A stretch of 64,000 nucleotides of DNA, from contig OZ020485.1 of the NCBI GenBank assembly GCA_963971405.1, positions 1,736,001 to 1,800,000 on the forward strand, in the 5' to 3' direction. The notes below the pieces were generated by a model. That model had not been told where the DNA came from. It did no database searches and saw only the letters and a program-made list of their open reading frames with translations. Positions 22,136 to 34,835 of this stretch are shown here, piece by piece. Each line of letters starts with the position of its first letter. Position 1 is the stretch's first letter. The position numbers and the translations under genes were made by a program. Origin of the DNA: Psococerastis gibbosa (lineage: Eukaryota > Arthropoda > Insecta > Psocodea > Psocidae).

Positions 22136-25055
22136 CAAAAGTTTCAATGTTTTTCGCTCTTTATTGTGGTAACATCGGCTTATCTCTATAGTTTGAAAAT
22201 ATCACGTAGCAAGCGCTAGGATCATTGTGCATTGTTGGTGTTTTGCCGCGCTTCTATTAGTAAACAGTGACATTGCCGCCATTGCGTCAGTTGTCAAGAA
22301 GTGCTTGGAGGAAAAATATTAGTGTCTCTGTGGGTTGATTTTCCATAACTACCTTTAATACCAGTAATACTGCTATGTTTCACAATGTTTTATGAACATA
22401 AAATCGGCATTTTGGCCGATGTGCCAGTGTTACCTAGAGTTTGGAAACTCACACGTTCTGATGATACTTGGGGAACAAGGGCACACCTTCATTTATTTCC
22501 TAAATAGTTAATGTTTTGGCATTTTTTCAATGCCTACATGGGTCGTTCAATTAAAAACAATTTTTTTACCACCAAAATATTTGTCTGCGGTTAATAATAT
22601 ATTCGGAAACAAGAAATTAGTTTGTGGAAAAACTTCGAAACGCTCTCATTCTAAGTGGTGGTTTGCAGATGTGTCCCTGTCGATTTCAAACAGCGATTTT
22701 AGCTTTCACCCATCACTCGCGGGGCTTTAAAAAAAATCCGCAATCCGCGGGGCTCCCTGTAGCGGACACTCCATGGGTTGATTGGTTAAATCATCTCTAA
22801 ATGAACCCACCTACCTCCCCCTTATAGCGTATTATGTAGGGTTCCCGGGACACCCTGTATGTAGTTTACAAATTCAGCGGGTTAGGGTAGGGAAATTAAA
22901 TACCCAGAACAATTATTTAGCACAGGTATGTAGGTAATTGGAACCACTGTTATCTTAATCTTATATAGACTAAAAGATATAGTACAAATTCTTGATAAAT
23001 AGGATAGCGTATATTTGCGGTTTATATGAAAATGGGAATGAAGCTGTGAAGGCTATAATTTACAAGTATGTGGAATATCTTGAATCCTTATTAATAAGCA
23101 ATTGTTAATGAATAGTAAAATCAAATATGATGGGTTGCCGCAAAGCAGTATCCCAAGTCCCAAGATTAGACAATGATATCGTACCTAACCGTCCTAACCA
23201 TAAGCAGAAAGTACCTACTCTCACTCCAAGTCTACAGTATATACTGAAAAGCATGGAGACTTATGTTACTACAGCTACCAAAAAGAAGGCGGGACGCCAA
23301 CCAAAGACTCCTTAACGAAATTTAAGAGTCTTAAAAACGCGATTTCATTCGACAAAGCCGCGCTTTATAGATAGTAGTAGCTCTGCTTTTGCCTATAACA
23401 TACAATATTTTGCAGGTTTACATATACAGTTTAGCTGCTTTGACTTATAGCCTACTGTCCCTAGTAGACTATGTACACGATTTTTTGTGAAAAGTTGGCT
23501 CAGTGATTTTGATAGCGATGCTGCGAATACATTTAAATAAATAAATAAATAATAATATGCAAATTAACTCAACTTACTTAACTATGCTTATATTATATAT
23601 TATGTATATTATAATCAGTATATCGTACATCTATTTAACAATGTGAAGATTAAAGAAATAAGTTGTATACATGTTATCTAGTTGGTAACTAATGGTAATC
23701 TTATAAAAGGTAGTCTATTGGATTCATTATAGCTAATGTTTTAATAAATTTACGTTTGCCATCGGTAATGTCTAAATGTCTAGCATTACGATTAAATATT
23801 TTAGTTAGCCTGTAAATGGGAGTATTCGCATTGATGCAGGGCTCGCATACTTAAGGTATTAGTCTAATTGGTTATCAAACTATGCATAATTTCAAAAAAA
23901 GAACGTTAACGGAAAATACATAATTTCTGTGCTTTCAATATTGCACGAACGAAAAGAATTCCAATGATAAAATATACTATACATGAAAACTTGATCTACA
24001 GTTGGTATTTTGGTGACGAGCTCAGATTCGAAAATCCCTGTGACTTTTCCCAACTAACATCAGTCACCTGCTGGAAAAACTGAAAGATTTGAATCATCAG
24101 TTAGGAACGTAGGAAAGCGAGGAGTAGTTTGTCAACGAGTGCAAAGTTTTGGGGTGGTGGCTGGGGGGAGGGGGGGGGGTGTATCAAACGAGCCTTACCA
24201 ACCTGCGAAATCCTTCGGCACAAACTTGAGATTTTACTTAAAGCTCTTGAAAGTTTTGTGCCGAAGAGTGGTATTAAAACAATGTGAAGCTTTTTACGCT
24301 TCACGTTTAACTTACCTTACAAACGGCTGTTTACATACATAGTTCAACATTTCAAAATTATTTTGACTTTTTCACTCAGCCTATTTTAATTATTAGTTTA
24401 TTGCATCAATTTAAAGGAGGAAATATGTTTGAAAATTTTAATAAATACAATACCTATGCAGTATCTACTGGTACGTTACATACAATATACAGTGTACATT
24501 ACACGCATACTGAGTATATAGTTAAGATTCTTTTTATTATTCCAACTTATTGCGATACCAACATGTGTATCACCAACATTAGAAAATATTAAACAAGCCC
24601 GGAGTCCCATTTACGCATTTCAAATTGTCAATGTTTCTTTCAAGCTGTACTCCACCTATGTTTAGAAAACATGAATGATAACTTAGGCTAATTAATAAAT
24701 ACCGTACTAATAACACTGCACATTTTTCAAGTAAAATCTTGGTTGGGCGCACAGCCCACATTTCTTATAATCCATGAGGATATAAGTTTTCTTTAACATA
24801 AAAATTAATGAAAAATTGGCATCAATCATTTTACATTATGTGGATTTCCCCTAATACTTGACACCTTCCTAATTTTTGCTGTGTTTTACCAAAATTCGTA
24901 CTCCAGTGCCATCCCTATAAACTAGGATTAGAGGCTAATGTTATTTATTTCCAGGTCAAAACGAATTTATTGTTGTATTGTATTTGTTTTTTTAACCAAT
25001 GAAAACATTTCCATTGCCAAATTACAGTTAAATACAGTGACCAATTTAAGGCAAA
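22136..25055. other. Three kb without recognised genes
   Basis: Small open frames (22530-22730, 23127-23315, 24139-24342) show no domain. A spaced inverted repeat CTTCGGCACAAA / TTTGTGCCGAAG lies near 24211-24266. AT-rich simple sequence occurs near 23540 and 23590. Nothing else can be supported. Confidence 0.5.
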
Positions 25056-25077
25056 ATAAACCGGACCGAGTTTATTC

Positions 25078-25857
25078 GAACATGCTTTCCAATTTATCAA
25101 TTAGTAGTTAGAGATAATGATCTATTCCATGGTAAATAATTTCCCCCCCCCCCTGGCTACGGCCCCTATCCCAAAGCACTGAATTAATCGATGTCATTTC
25201 ATATTATATGGCGGGCAGACCAATACAATATCACACAGTAATAATGCCACGGCCTTTTATATAATTTCTTCACAAAATAATTTTTTTTACAAAACCAAAT
25301 ATTTTTTTTGGGAAAGCAACCTGTTTGGTTTTTTTACTCTATTCAACACCTAAAACATTGAAGGTAGAAATCATCGATAGAAAGGTTCCTCAGAAAAATT
25401 ATTTTTTTAGTCATTTTTCATGAAAATTGACTTATTTTTATTTTTTTACCTCCAGAAGCAAACTACCAAGGGGCAACCGACCCATCGCATTTTGTTAACA
25501 TTAATAATGACTACAATATATGTGAATTTAAAAGAAATCGTTCGAGCCGTTTGTGAGAAATATTTTTTTAGGCGTTTACTTTAGTTTTTTGAGAATAAAA
25601 CCCCCCCAAATTGAGTTACCCCAAAAATAAAAAATTGTCTCGAGGTATGATTTTTGTGAACCTACATGCCAAATTTCATTAAAATCGACTTAGTAGTATT
25701 CCCGGAAATTGATGAACAGACAGACAGGCATTTCGTAAAAACAGCTTTTTTGGGTTCCTGGGATCTCAAAACGTGTAAATCCGTTGAAATCTCGGAGTCG
25801 AAAATTTCAACCATCACAATAAAGCTATCCTTATGCTACGTATAAATTGGAAAGCTA
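25078..25857 (-). repeat. GCTTTCC-family repeat, copy 4 (both termini)
   Basis: Inverted full copy. It runs from CATGCTTTCCAATTTATC, with a poly-C and TGGCTACGGCCCC hAT-like end near 25142-25170, through all internal blocks including GAACAGACAGACAGG, to TATAAATTGGAAAGC. The internal hAT-like end is shared with copy 3. Confidence 0.85.
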
Positions 25858-26084
25858 AAATCCATTTTTCATGTCACAGGCATTCAACGTCCAACAATCA
25901 CATATCCACGTGACCAGTAAAGGGTTAACTACGTACAGTATCTATGTACTTCAACAAAGAAATTTCAGACATTGTATACATTCTCAGCCATGTCTAATCG
26001 CGATAATCTTTTTAACGCCGTATTAATTGTAGGCAGAATCCGCAGAATGAGGAAATCCCCTGGGGAAAAAATAAATAATAATAA

Positions 26085-26292
26085 ATAAATAAAGACTTTT
26101 TTTGTTCTATTACTAAGCCAACCTAGCGTAGTTAAGGCTATAAAACCCTCTCTTACACTCAACTAGGAAGGCCCGGGACCGCCTGCTTTAAATGCCCCCG
26201 AAGCATGGCCAGGATGTAGGACTCGAACCAACAACCTTTCGGGTGAAAGTCAGAGTCCGTACTACTACTCTACATGTCCTAAAAAATATGAA
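26085..26292 (-). mobile_element. tRNA-derived SINE
   Basis: The minus strand starts near 26292 with an A-box-like GTAGAGTAGTAGTACGG. It has a perfect B box GGTTCGAGTCC (plus-strand 26219-26229) and a body CATGCTTCGGGGGCATTTAA ... GCGGTCCCGGG. It ends with ACTAAGCCAACC in reverse, then an AAATA-rich tail (26064-26095). The same body occurs on the plus strand at 49265-49400. A Pol III head, unique body and simple tail define a SINE. Confidence 0.75.
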
Positions 26293-26404
26293 AATATAGG
26301 GAGTTATTATAATTATATATATTATATCGGGTTTTTAGGCATTTGATCAAAGGACAGAGGGTATTACTACAACAAGGGTGATCTGGGGGCCTCCGTCGGG
26401 GGAA

Positions 26405-26774
26405 TTGTTGCTTTCCAATTTATACGTAGTGTAAGGAAAGCTTTGTGACGGTCGAAATTTTAGATTCCGAGATTTCAACGGATTTATATGTTTTAAGGTC
26501 CCAGGAACCCAAAAAAGGTTTTTACGAAATGTCTGTCTGTCTGTCTGTCTGTCTGTGCGTCGATTTCTGGGCAAACTACTCGGTCGATTTTGATGAAATT
26601 CGGCATGTAGGTTCACAAAAACCATATCTCGGGACCATTTTTTTTATTTTGGACTAACTCAATTTGGGGGGGTTTTATTTTCAAAAAACTTCAAAAAAAC
26701 GTCGAAAAAAATTATTTCCCAAAAACGGCTACAACGATTTCTTTTAAATTCAGATATATTGTAGTTGTTGTTAA
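26405..26774 (+). repeat. GCTTTCC-family repeat, copy 5, left half
   Basis: It starts TTGCTTTCCAATTTATACG and runs through the GTCTGTCT microsatellite to CAACGATTTCTTTTAAATTC and TTGTAGTTGTTGTTAA. It breaks at TTAA and resumes at 31773, where TTAATGTTGATAAAATGCGG continues the family consensus exactly. Confidence 0.9.
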
Positions 26775-27542
26775 GAGGATATAATACGTAGGAAAAATTT
26801 CGGACAGACCACAGATGAAAATATGAAGAAAAAAAACGAAATATTTTTCTTCACTATTTAAGTTTCTAGTTTAAATTAAATGTATATTATTTAAAAATGA
26901 TAGAGGCAATATAAAAATATTTAACAAAAACATTAATAATGTTCTGCTAATAAATAGTTAATTCTAGTGACACTATCTGGCAAAACAAAGATGACCCTGA
27001 GCCAACGGCTCACGGCTGTAAAGTGTAAACTGTAAAGGTAGGGGAGGCATCACCCCCTGCTGCTTCGCTGAATGGTCTTTATACCTGCGACCCGCAGGCT
27101 GCTAGACCCAGCCCAAGGAAGTAGGAACTCGGAAGATTTTATTCGAATCTCAGGATTGATTTTTGCTCCAGCAGTGGCGGGTGCACTGTTTCATACTACC
27201 AGTGGCGACTAAGTCATAATAACCAACTTTCTAAAATTTGTTGTTGCCTATTTTCGATAGACGTACTCAGCTAGATTGCTATACATTGGCGTAGTTAGGG
27301 GGGCATAGCGACCCCCAGGTACTTGTCAAGCCCCCCCCCCCCAGGATGTTTGAGTAAATATAACAATTTAAAAAACTTAATAAATAAATAAACGAATAAT
27401 TGAAAATCCGAAAAAAAATTATCAGAGCATATCAATAACGTTTAAAAAATCACTGTAGCGCAAATATTCGACCATTTTAATGCATTGTGTTGGCTATTTT
27501 CCATTCGAAAACGAAGTCAAGTATGTAGAGTATCGAGTGTAC

Positions 27543-29326
27543 TTTGACATGCCTTCTAACAGTGGTTTTTCGTTGCCTTCTGCATTTTTATGCCGTTGAC
27601 TCTTCATTGAGTTCATTCACCTTCGGGGCCAACCCCATGACAAATGAGTACCTTAGTAGTGGTTGCTTATTTAGTGGCGGCAACTATTCGCCCCGTCACA
27701 AAGTCTACGTCGGGTTCTAGTGGCTTTCCCTAGACAAGCCTGCACCACCAGACTTGTTACCACACCCTCTGATTATGCCGCTGCTTGGTCGGGGACTGCT
27801 TATGCGTTATATTCGCTATCTGCCACCTGTGACCCCACTAGTAGCCTGCAGCTCAGCCCTAGCACTAATAGACTATACACAAATGAACTAAATAGAATAA
27901 ATACAATTTACGAGGCAGTACGATAGGTTACAGAGAAATTAATTCAAAACAACATGACAGTAGGTACTATGCGTGGAACATTAGGCCACAACAAAGTAAC
28001 TTACAATAAAAAGACGCCAGATGGGCGAAAGGGCGATGTGCAAGACTGTGGCAACCACCGACCTATAAAACTGCACTGCCATGCAATGAGGTGGATGGAA
28101 AGGGTGGTTGAGAGAAGACTCAGAGTTCTAATAAATGAGACCATCTCCAAAAACCAACTAGGATTCATGCCAGGTCGAGGAACTACAGATGGAATATACG
28201 ACACATTGCAAGGACTCTGCTAAAAAAACATCGAGAAAAGAAAAAACCTGTTCATTGTGTTCGTGGACGTGGAAAAAGCCTATGATAGAATACCGAGAAG
28301 TTTAATCTGGGATGTGTTGGAAGAGAGACGAGTTCCGCAAAGCTATATAAGGCTAATAAAGAATATGTACGAGTGCGTAGTGCGGCAGGGGTCGGTTACA
28401 CCTTCCCAGTAACTTATGGGTTGCATCAGGGGTCAACCTTGAACCGCTGTTGTTCGTTCTCATAATGGACGTAGTGACCAGGCAGATGCAAGGGCAAGCG
28501 CCAGGAAGCCTTCTCTTCGTTGATGATATCCTCCTGGTAGGAGACTCGCGAGAAGATGTCGAGAGTACTCTCAGACTGTGGGTGGAAACGGTGGAGCGCC
28601 AGGGGCTTAAAGTGAATCGCAAGAAAACAGAGTACATGGAATGCATAAGCCAGGAACCTGGATCGATAAAAGTAGATAACCAAAACCTAGAGAAGGCCAA
28701 GACATTCAAATATCTACGAGCAACGTTACGCGAGAATGGCGGCTGTGAAGACGATGTAAAAGTACGGGTAACCTCAGGTTGGGCCAAGTGGCGAGATATG
28801 GCGGAGATCTTGAAGGATAGGAGAATGCCGAAAAATTCAAATCAAATTCCGCATATACGTACAAGCAAGCGGTGAGACCGTGTATGACCTACCGAGCGGA
28901 GTGCTGGCCATTGCGGAGGAGAAAGAGCAATTGCTGCATGTGGCTGGGATACGCATGTTGCGTTAATATCTGGGTTACAAATTAACAGGCAGGAGGAGAA
29001 ACGAGGGCATCCGGGCGGAGATGCAAGTAGCACCGATCACCGATAAAGTCAGGGAACGAAGACTGGCGTGGTGGGGCCATACGTTAAGAAGAGAAGATGG
29101 ACACCTGCTACAACGTGTAAGGGACTGCACGGTAGAGGGCCCAAGACCTATAGGACGACCGAGGATGTCCCTTGTAACGAAAGTGAGAGAGGACCTCAGA
29201 ACCTTCGGTCTCTCGCCGGATATGATTGATTCCAAAAACCGAAACACCTGGAAGAATAAGATCCGTGCCACTGACCCCGTGGGAGGGATGAGGCGCCGTA
29301 AAAAAAAAAGGCCTGCATGGGTGTAA
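27543..29326 (+). pseudogene. RTE-like LINE remnant
   Basis: Reverse transcriptase blocks run in order with several breaks: ERVVERRLRVLINETISKNQ and LGFMPGRGTTDGIYDTLQGL (about 28098-28220), [21 protein letters not shown] (motif A, about 28249), then FVDDILLVGDSREDVESTLR (motif C with VDD, about 28518). VERQGLKVNRKKTEYMECIS, FKYLRATLRENGGCEDDV, KVRERRLAWWGHTLRREDG and GPRPIGRPRMSLVTKVREDL (about 29140) follow. These match RTE-like LINEs with the WWGH and GRPR C-terminal blocks. The endonuclease is missing and stops occur at about 28220 and 28410. The upstream part (27543-27830) has a second copy at 63590-63860. Confidence 0.8.
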
Positions 29327-29357
29327 GCGACAAATATAAATTTTTGATATAATGCAA

Positions 29358-30036
29358 ACATGCTTTCCAATTTGTAAATTAGTAGATAGACAATGTGTAA
29401 TTTCATAGTAAATAATTTCCTCATGGATAAATTTCGGATGCCTAAGGGGGGGGGGGACATCTATATATTGACAACCCCTTAAAACTCAATTGCATATTCT
29501 GGAACGAACAGACCATTACATTGTAACAGTAGTAACAATGACACGGCACGCAATGTATTGGAGCGTGATTTTTCCATAATATCTTCAAAAAATAATTTTT
29601 TGCACAGAAGCAAATATTTTTAGGAAAGCAACCTGTTTGGCTTTGTTACTCTATTGAACACCTAAAACATACCTGAGGGTAGAATTCATCGACAGAAAGA
29701 TTCCGCTGAAATTTTTTTTTTTTACCCCCAGAAGCAAACTACCAAGGGGCAAGCGACCCACTGCATTTTGTTAACATTAATAACGTTTTTGAGAATAACC
29801 CCCCCAAATAAAGTTAGCCCAAAATAGAAATGAAAATCATCTCGAGGTATGATTTTTGTAAGCCTACGTGCCAAATTTCACCAAAATCGACGGAATAGTT
29901 TGCCCGGAAATCGACAGATAGCCAGACATTTCGTAAAACCCACTTTTTGGGTTCCTGGGACATCAAAACGCTTAAATCCGCTGAAATGTTGACCGTCACA
30001 AAGCTTTCCTTATACTACGTATAAATTGGAAAGCAA
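29358..30036 (-). repeat. GCTTTCC-family repeat, copy 6
   Basis: Inverted. It runs from CATGCTTTCCAATTTGTAAA to ACTACGTATAAATTGGAAAGC. The segment with GAAATCGTTGGAGCC is deleted, so it is shorter than copies 3 and 4. It sits directly after the RTE-like remnant, inside the TTAA-flanked block. Confidence 0.85.
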
Positions 30037-30088
30037 AAATTAAAATGCACGGTCATAGCCTAATATTTAACATACAGAATCATATTTT

Positions 30089-31010
30089 TTGGCTTGCCTC
30101 ACTGTGCCCCACAAAAGGCCGCGTGTTAATACCCAAGACTGCGGTGAAGTTCAAGGAAGTAAAATCAGACCATTACTGTTTGTTCTCTTTATCAATGACC
30201 TGTTCTTGCTGGAATGTGTTAAGCATTTCTTTGCTGATATGCTGATCTACTTGGCGGGAAAAAACCTAGTAGAATTAACTTCGAAGATGAATGCGGAACT
30301 GAATTTCATTACTAGATGGTGTTTAATATTAAAAATCGAAGGCGATGGTTATTAGTTCGAGAGCTATGGAGTGTTTGGAAAAGTTGGTTCTTGGTGGTGA
30401 TAGAATGGGTCAAATCCTTCAAGTATCTTGGAATACTCATTGATTCTCGCCTTACCTTAAATTTGAACTATGAGACGGTCACAAGTAAAACAAAATGCAA
30501 AATGTCGCTCCTTCGTAAGGTGTAATTCCTTCTACCATGTACCACTAAAGTCACTTTGTTCAACTCCTTAATTCGGCCGCACTACAGCTACTGTATAACA
30601 GTGTTTTATCCGGCAAACTGCTCCGTGCTTGACGCTCTACAGAAGCTATGCCTATGCGTATTATCCTAAATAAACCTAGAGATGCCAGAAGGAACCGGGA
30701 TGCAGAGGTGGCAGTCATGAGTCGAGGAATCTATTTTCTTCGAAGGCATGACATTTGTTTAAAATAGCCAAGGGTTTGCTTCCATCATATTTAAATTCCC
30801 TTGTCCACTCGGACGTCCATCAACACGCTACAAGATATTTTACAGGATTTGCACAAGTTTCGGCCACTGGCTCATACCCAAAGTAATTTTTTTGCAAATG
30901 GTGTAGTATACAATCGACTGAATCAAGCTATACGTGAGTGTGGAACAGTGTAGTCTTTTAAAAAGAAGGTAGGCGAAGAGCCGAAGAAGGTCGAGTGTAT
31001 AACTTGAGCT
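30089..31010 (+). pseudogene. Jockey/CR1-group LINE RT remnant
   Basis: GSKIRPLLFVLFINDLFLLE (motif B side) is followed by HFFADMLIYLAGKN, where a YADD box would be expected and reads FADM. Next come LTSKMNAELNFITRWC, then in another frame VKSFKYLGILIDSRLTLNLN, SLIRPHYSYCITVFYPANC and RLNQAIRECGTV. The order is that of the RT domain and its C-terminal region in Jockey/CR1-type LINEs. Multiple frameshifts and stops show that it is long dead. Only the back half of RT is present. Confidence 0.75.
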
Positions 31011-31772
31011 GCAGTACAGCGGGAGCAGACATTTATTCGAGACATTAGGACCGAATTCAAATCAGCCTTTTGCTACCAAGCAACAACACAACAACCTGGC
31101 ACGATTAGTAATTTCATGGCTTGAAATGCCACAGAACACTTTTTTAAATTCATTTTACTCTTCTTGTTGTACTCCGTTTTAGTCTTTCGTTTTGCCATGA
31201 TGCTCACAACAGTAATTTAATCAAAATCGAACTTACAATTCACAGAACAAGATAATATTTGATTCAATTCACGCACAAAAAGTATTTGTTTATTATTTAC
31301 ATTCGTGGCAGTATACTCGTTCACATTCGTGGCAGCAACAAGAGCGCTGCAAATGCGGCGGAATATCTCGGAACTACTGCGATACATTTTGGGGTGCAAA
31401 ATATTATTTGGTTTCAGGTCCAATTGTAAACAAAAATAACAAATTTTTAAATATCATGGTTTTTATGGCAAAATCGTGGAAAATAGCACACTAATAATGT
31501 AGATATAGACCATTAGCTAATATTAACATGCAAAACATCTCTCTTCCACTGAAGGTAAGATTGCATTTTCCAGAACCCTTTCTGAATATTGCGCTATTTT
31601 GTAATTTTTTAATAAAATTCTGAGCCTTAAAATTAAAATTCCATCGCATGGAAAATCTATATTGATGTTTCATGCTTCCAAGGAAGAGTGGCCGTTACAA
31701 TTAACAAAATTCTGGTGGGTCAAAACTCCAGAACCAAAGAGGTCTGAACAGCGATTTCGATAGCATATCCTC
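31011..31772. other. Right flank of the TTAA block
   Basis: Two short minus-strand frames (31217-31423, 31491-31673) have no domain. A direct repeat CATTCGTGGCAG occurs near 31300 and 31325. No transposase fragment is identifiable. Confidence 0.4.
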
Positions 31773-32262
31773 TTAATGTTGATAAAATGCGGGGGGTCGC
31801 TTGCCCCTTGATAGTTTGCTTCTGGGGGTAAAAAAATAAAAATGACTAAATTTTAATGAAAAATGTCTAAAAAATAATTTTTCTGCGACACCTTTCTATC
31901 GATGATTTCTACCTTCAGGTATGTTTTAGGTGTTAAATTGATTAACGAAACCGGACAGGTTGCTTTCCCAAAAAAATATTTGGTTTTGTACAAAAAAATG
32001 TTTTTGAAAAAATGATAGAAAATTCACGCTCAAATGCATTGCGTGCCCTGCCATTATTGCTGTGTGGTAATGTGTTGGTCTGACCTATCTGGAATTTACC
32101 TTACCACCAGTGACGAGTGACGTCAGGTGGACACCCCCCCCCCCTCCGAGATATCGGAATTATTTAACCATAGGAAAATTATTTACCATGAAATTACTCA
32201 TTTTCTCTATCTACTAATTTTGATAAATTGGAAAGCATGTTCGAGTAAACTCGGACCGGTTC
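31773..32262 (+). repeat. GCTTTCC-family repeat, copy 5, right half
   Basis: It continues copy 5 after the 5-kb insertion. It runs from TTAATGTTGATAAAATGCGG, through GCTTGCCCCTTGATAGTTTG, GATTTCTACCTTCAGGTATG and GTGACGTCAGGTGGAC, to ATAAATTGGAAAGCATGTTC and AACTCGGACCGGTTCTTT. Confidence 0.9.
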
Positions 32263-32274
32263 TTTGAATATATA

Positions 32275-33135
32275 CTGGCACGAAATGTAGGGTTTTAAGG
32301 ATTTTAACTTTTTTCGTTAAATTCGACCTTTATTTGGCACCCCCAGCGGGGCAGGGGCTCTCAAAGGGAGGTCGTGACCGGGTCAACCTCCCCCTTATAT
32401 CCTGACAATTATCTACATCAATATCAACTTATATTTTTAATTGTAGTAACTGTCAAATGATCTGATAAAATTTTAAACGTTTTAGGGCAGAGAAATGTTA
32501 AAAAGTGAAGGCGTCATAATGAGTTTTTCAATTTAAGGCAATAATGAATTTCAATCAAGAAAAGTCAAATTTTTTCATGTAAAGTAAAGGTAAAGTGAAC
32601 ATGCACGGCAACATGATGACGATGAATAAAATTGCCATAACTTAATTTAAAATGTCGTGGTGGCCATGTGAATGCCCGCCGTAAATGTGATTTAAGGCAA
32701 GCACAGCAACCTCTCAATATGTTATCGTTATAGCCGCGCCTTTACCCTTCGTGTCCATGTTAGGAAACAAAATCTTCCCGACCATAATTAATTACCTGCA
32801 AAGGTAGTAGCTAATATAGCTATAGGGCGATTCAGTGTAAAATATTGAGCGTGAGAGTGAAATGCATTATTTGCAATTGTGTGGTTCCACCGCAGGCTGA
32901 GAGCTGTAATATATCAACTAACTTGCAAACTTGACAACTTATTTGCTTTGGCACACATCCTCAGGCAAATGTTAAGGGGAAACATCGTAGACACATATGC
33001 CGCAATATAGTCCTATACATGCTACAATAGTGTATTGTATGTAATATTGTTCCTTACCAGAATTGGCGTTGTAGATACCCGTACTATAGTGAATCACAAT
33101 ATATTATGAGTGATCGATATCCTAAATATTTCTTC
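32275..33135. other. Unannotated DNA
   Basis: No gene or known repeat was seen. Confidence 0.5.
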
Positions 33136-33139
33136 ACTA

Positions 33140-33240
33140 ACGGTTGGAGGCAGGCTACATCAGAGATAGAGGTGACTCGATGCCCCATTGAGGCATACAA
33201 CTTGATGGGTTCGAATCCCGCCAGGTCCAGCATTTTTTTG
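33140..33240 (+). repeat. tRNA-like sequence (SINE or tRNA relic)
   Basis: A perfect B-box-like GGTTCGAATCCCG lies near 33209, followed by CCAGGTCCAGCA and a T7 run. No matching acceptor strand or clear A box is visible upstream, so it is not called a functional tRNA. Confidence 0.35.
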
Positions 33241-33506
33241 TTTCTCAATTTTCGAGTGTAATGTTCTCAAGTAGACAAGATTCCGTGAATGCAGGGGGGG
33301 GGGGTGGTCACAACTGACAATATTGCTTCAACATTAAGTGTGCGGAATTTCAACTAGTTGTAATAAATAAGATGTTTTTGTTTTTATTTCAAAGTATCAA
33401 ATAAACCCGCGAAAATCAATCAATTTAATCGAACCTTAGCGCACCTCCCCACCCCCCACCCCCTCTGGATCAAATCATAGCTACGCCTATGCGTACGGTT
33501 ACATTC

Positions 33507-33800
33507 CACGCAAAATGAGAAAAGTATGGATTTGGAATGTTTTGGTACTGTGCAACACTGTAACAATTTCGATTGCACCATTTTGTTATGCCTTGCATGC
33601 AATGCATTTCCCCTATACAGATATAATGAAAACACTTAAGACTGTTTTGTTCGAATGTTGTAGGCCCATGCAAAATTAAAAAGCTTCTGTATTCCATATT
33701 AGATGTAAAAAGGGCATCAATGCGAATATGTCGGAAACTCGATCGTAGGGTGTCATGAAGTAAAAAACATGTTCATCTTAGTTTTGATATACAGTATGTG
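33507..33800 (+). repeat. Inverted duplication, left arm
   Basis: Homologous to 34836-35118 on the other strand. Both start CCACGCAAAATGAGAAAAGT and share CACTTA(A/G)GACTGTTTT, ATATGTCGGAAACTCGATCG and GTTCATCTTAGTTT. The ATG-led frame here gives about 54 codons (MRKVW...) before a stop. Confidence 0.8.
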
Positions 33801-34835
33801 GTACCTTCAATGCGAACCCTAAATATCTAACATCTTGGTTTTAATGGCAACCAACGGCCTGGATATACCACAGCCCAAGATTACGAACCCCGTTCTTATA
33901 GGTAAAGACTAATTTTTTAACACTACCTTAATTAGGGCCAGCCTAGAACCTATGCTGCGACCGTATGGAATGCACAAAAGTGACCGGAGCTCTGGAAGAA
34001 TAGTACTTTGCTTTTGAGTGGTGAAAGTGCCTTCTAAGGTCGGGTTTGTAGAAAACATAGAAATAGGAATAACCATAAGTTACTACAAACTACAAAGGTG
34101 GCTATTCCACTTGCCAGTGTTTCTTCAATTTTCAAAATGTCACTGACGGAAATATCATAAATGTTGCATATATATTTTTACACCACATTCCACTTGTCTT
34201 CAATAATTGACTATTTTTGTTTTCAATTTTTTCCAATTTTGTAAGTTTGCCTGCCGCTTTTCTTTTAATTTTATGATCTGCAAGAAATTTTATGATTTAG
34301 ACTAAATTACGAAATAATTCGTTCGTTCTCGAGAAATTAATTTAAATTATTTATCATCTCCAAACGACGCCATTGTTTAATTTCAGTTTGTTATTGTTTG
34401 CAAAGCGTGATTTTACTCTATGATCATTGATCAATTTTAACATGAGGAATTATTGATGCACAAATGACGTAATAATGACAAGTGGAATGGAATAGCCACT
34501 TTCCCGTATTTTTAAAGTGTTAACTTCGGGGCAGTTATTATGGATACGGTAATATAGTAACCCAAAAAAAGGACACAGACTGATTTATTACATCTATAAA
34601 TACGGGGATTCGTCAGAAGAAGATGATGAGGAGGATTGAATGTGACATGCAGCTTGCAAATAAAAATATGCTGGTTGAATTTAATATACTGGATACCGTA
34701 CCTACTCTACTTTTCTAACATTTAATTCAGAAGCTTAGAAGTTTTGACACAAACAGTGTCAGTCACTGAGGATGCCAGACCAAATGAGGTTCAAAACTGA
34801 GGCCAATTTGTATATTTATCACGGCCAATTACTGT

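Larger units (their letters stand above)
26775..31772. mobile_element. TTAA-flanked 5-kb insertion with GAGGATAT termini
   Basis: The block begins GAGGATATAATACG and ends CGATAGCATATCCTC, giving 8-bp inverted ends GAGGATAT. TTAA lies on both sides (26771-26774 and 31773-31776), the target duplication of piggyBac-type elements. Removing it rejoins repeat copy 5 without gain or loss. Inside are an RTE-like LINE remnant, another GCTTTCC repeat and a second LINE remnant. No transposase was recognised, so it is non-autonomous or its gene was lost. The ends do not show the CCC start common in piggyBac. Confidence 0.65.

Noticed and set aside
23127-23315. 62-codon frame rich in K/P/T
   Set aside because: Too short, with no domain, splice context or second copy in the window.
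33140-33240. tRNA gene
   Set aside because: Only the T-arm/B-box is convincing; the acceptor stem and D-arm cannot be drawn.
34600-34650. Acidic tail DSSEEDDEED before a stop, like a transposase C-terminus
   Set aside because: No preceding open frame with transposase motifs could be followed.
34745-34795. Possible hammerhead (CUGAGGA plus U plus a GACC/GGUU stem)
   Set aside because: GAAA is replaced by CAAA and stems I and III are not convincing.
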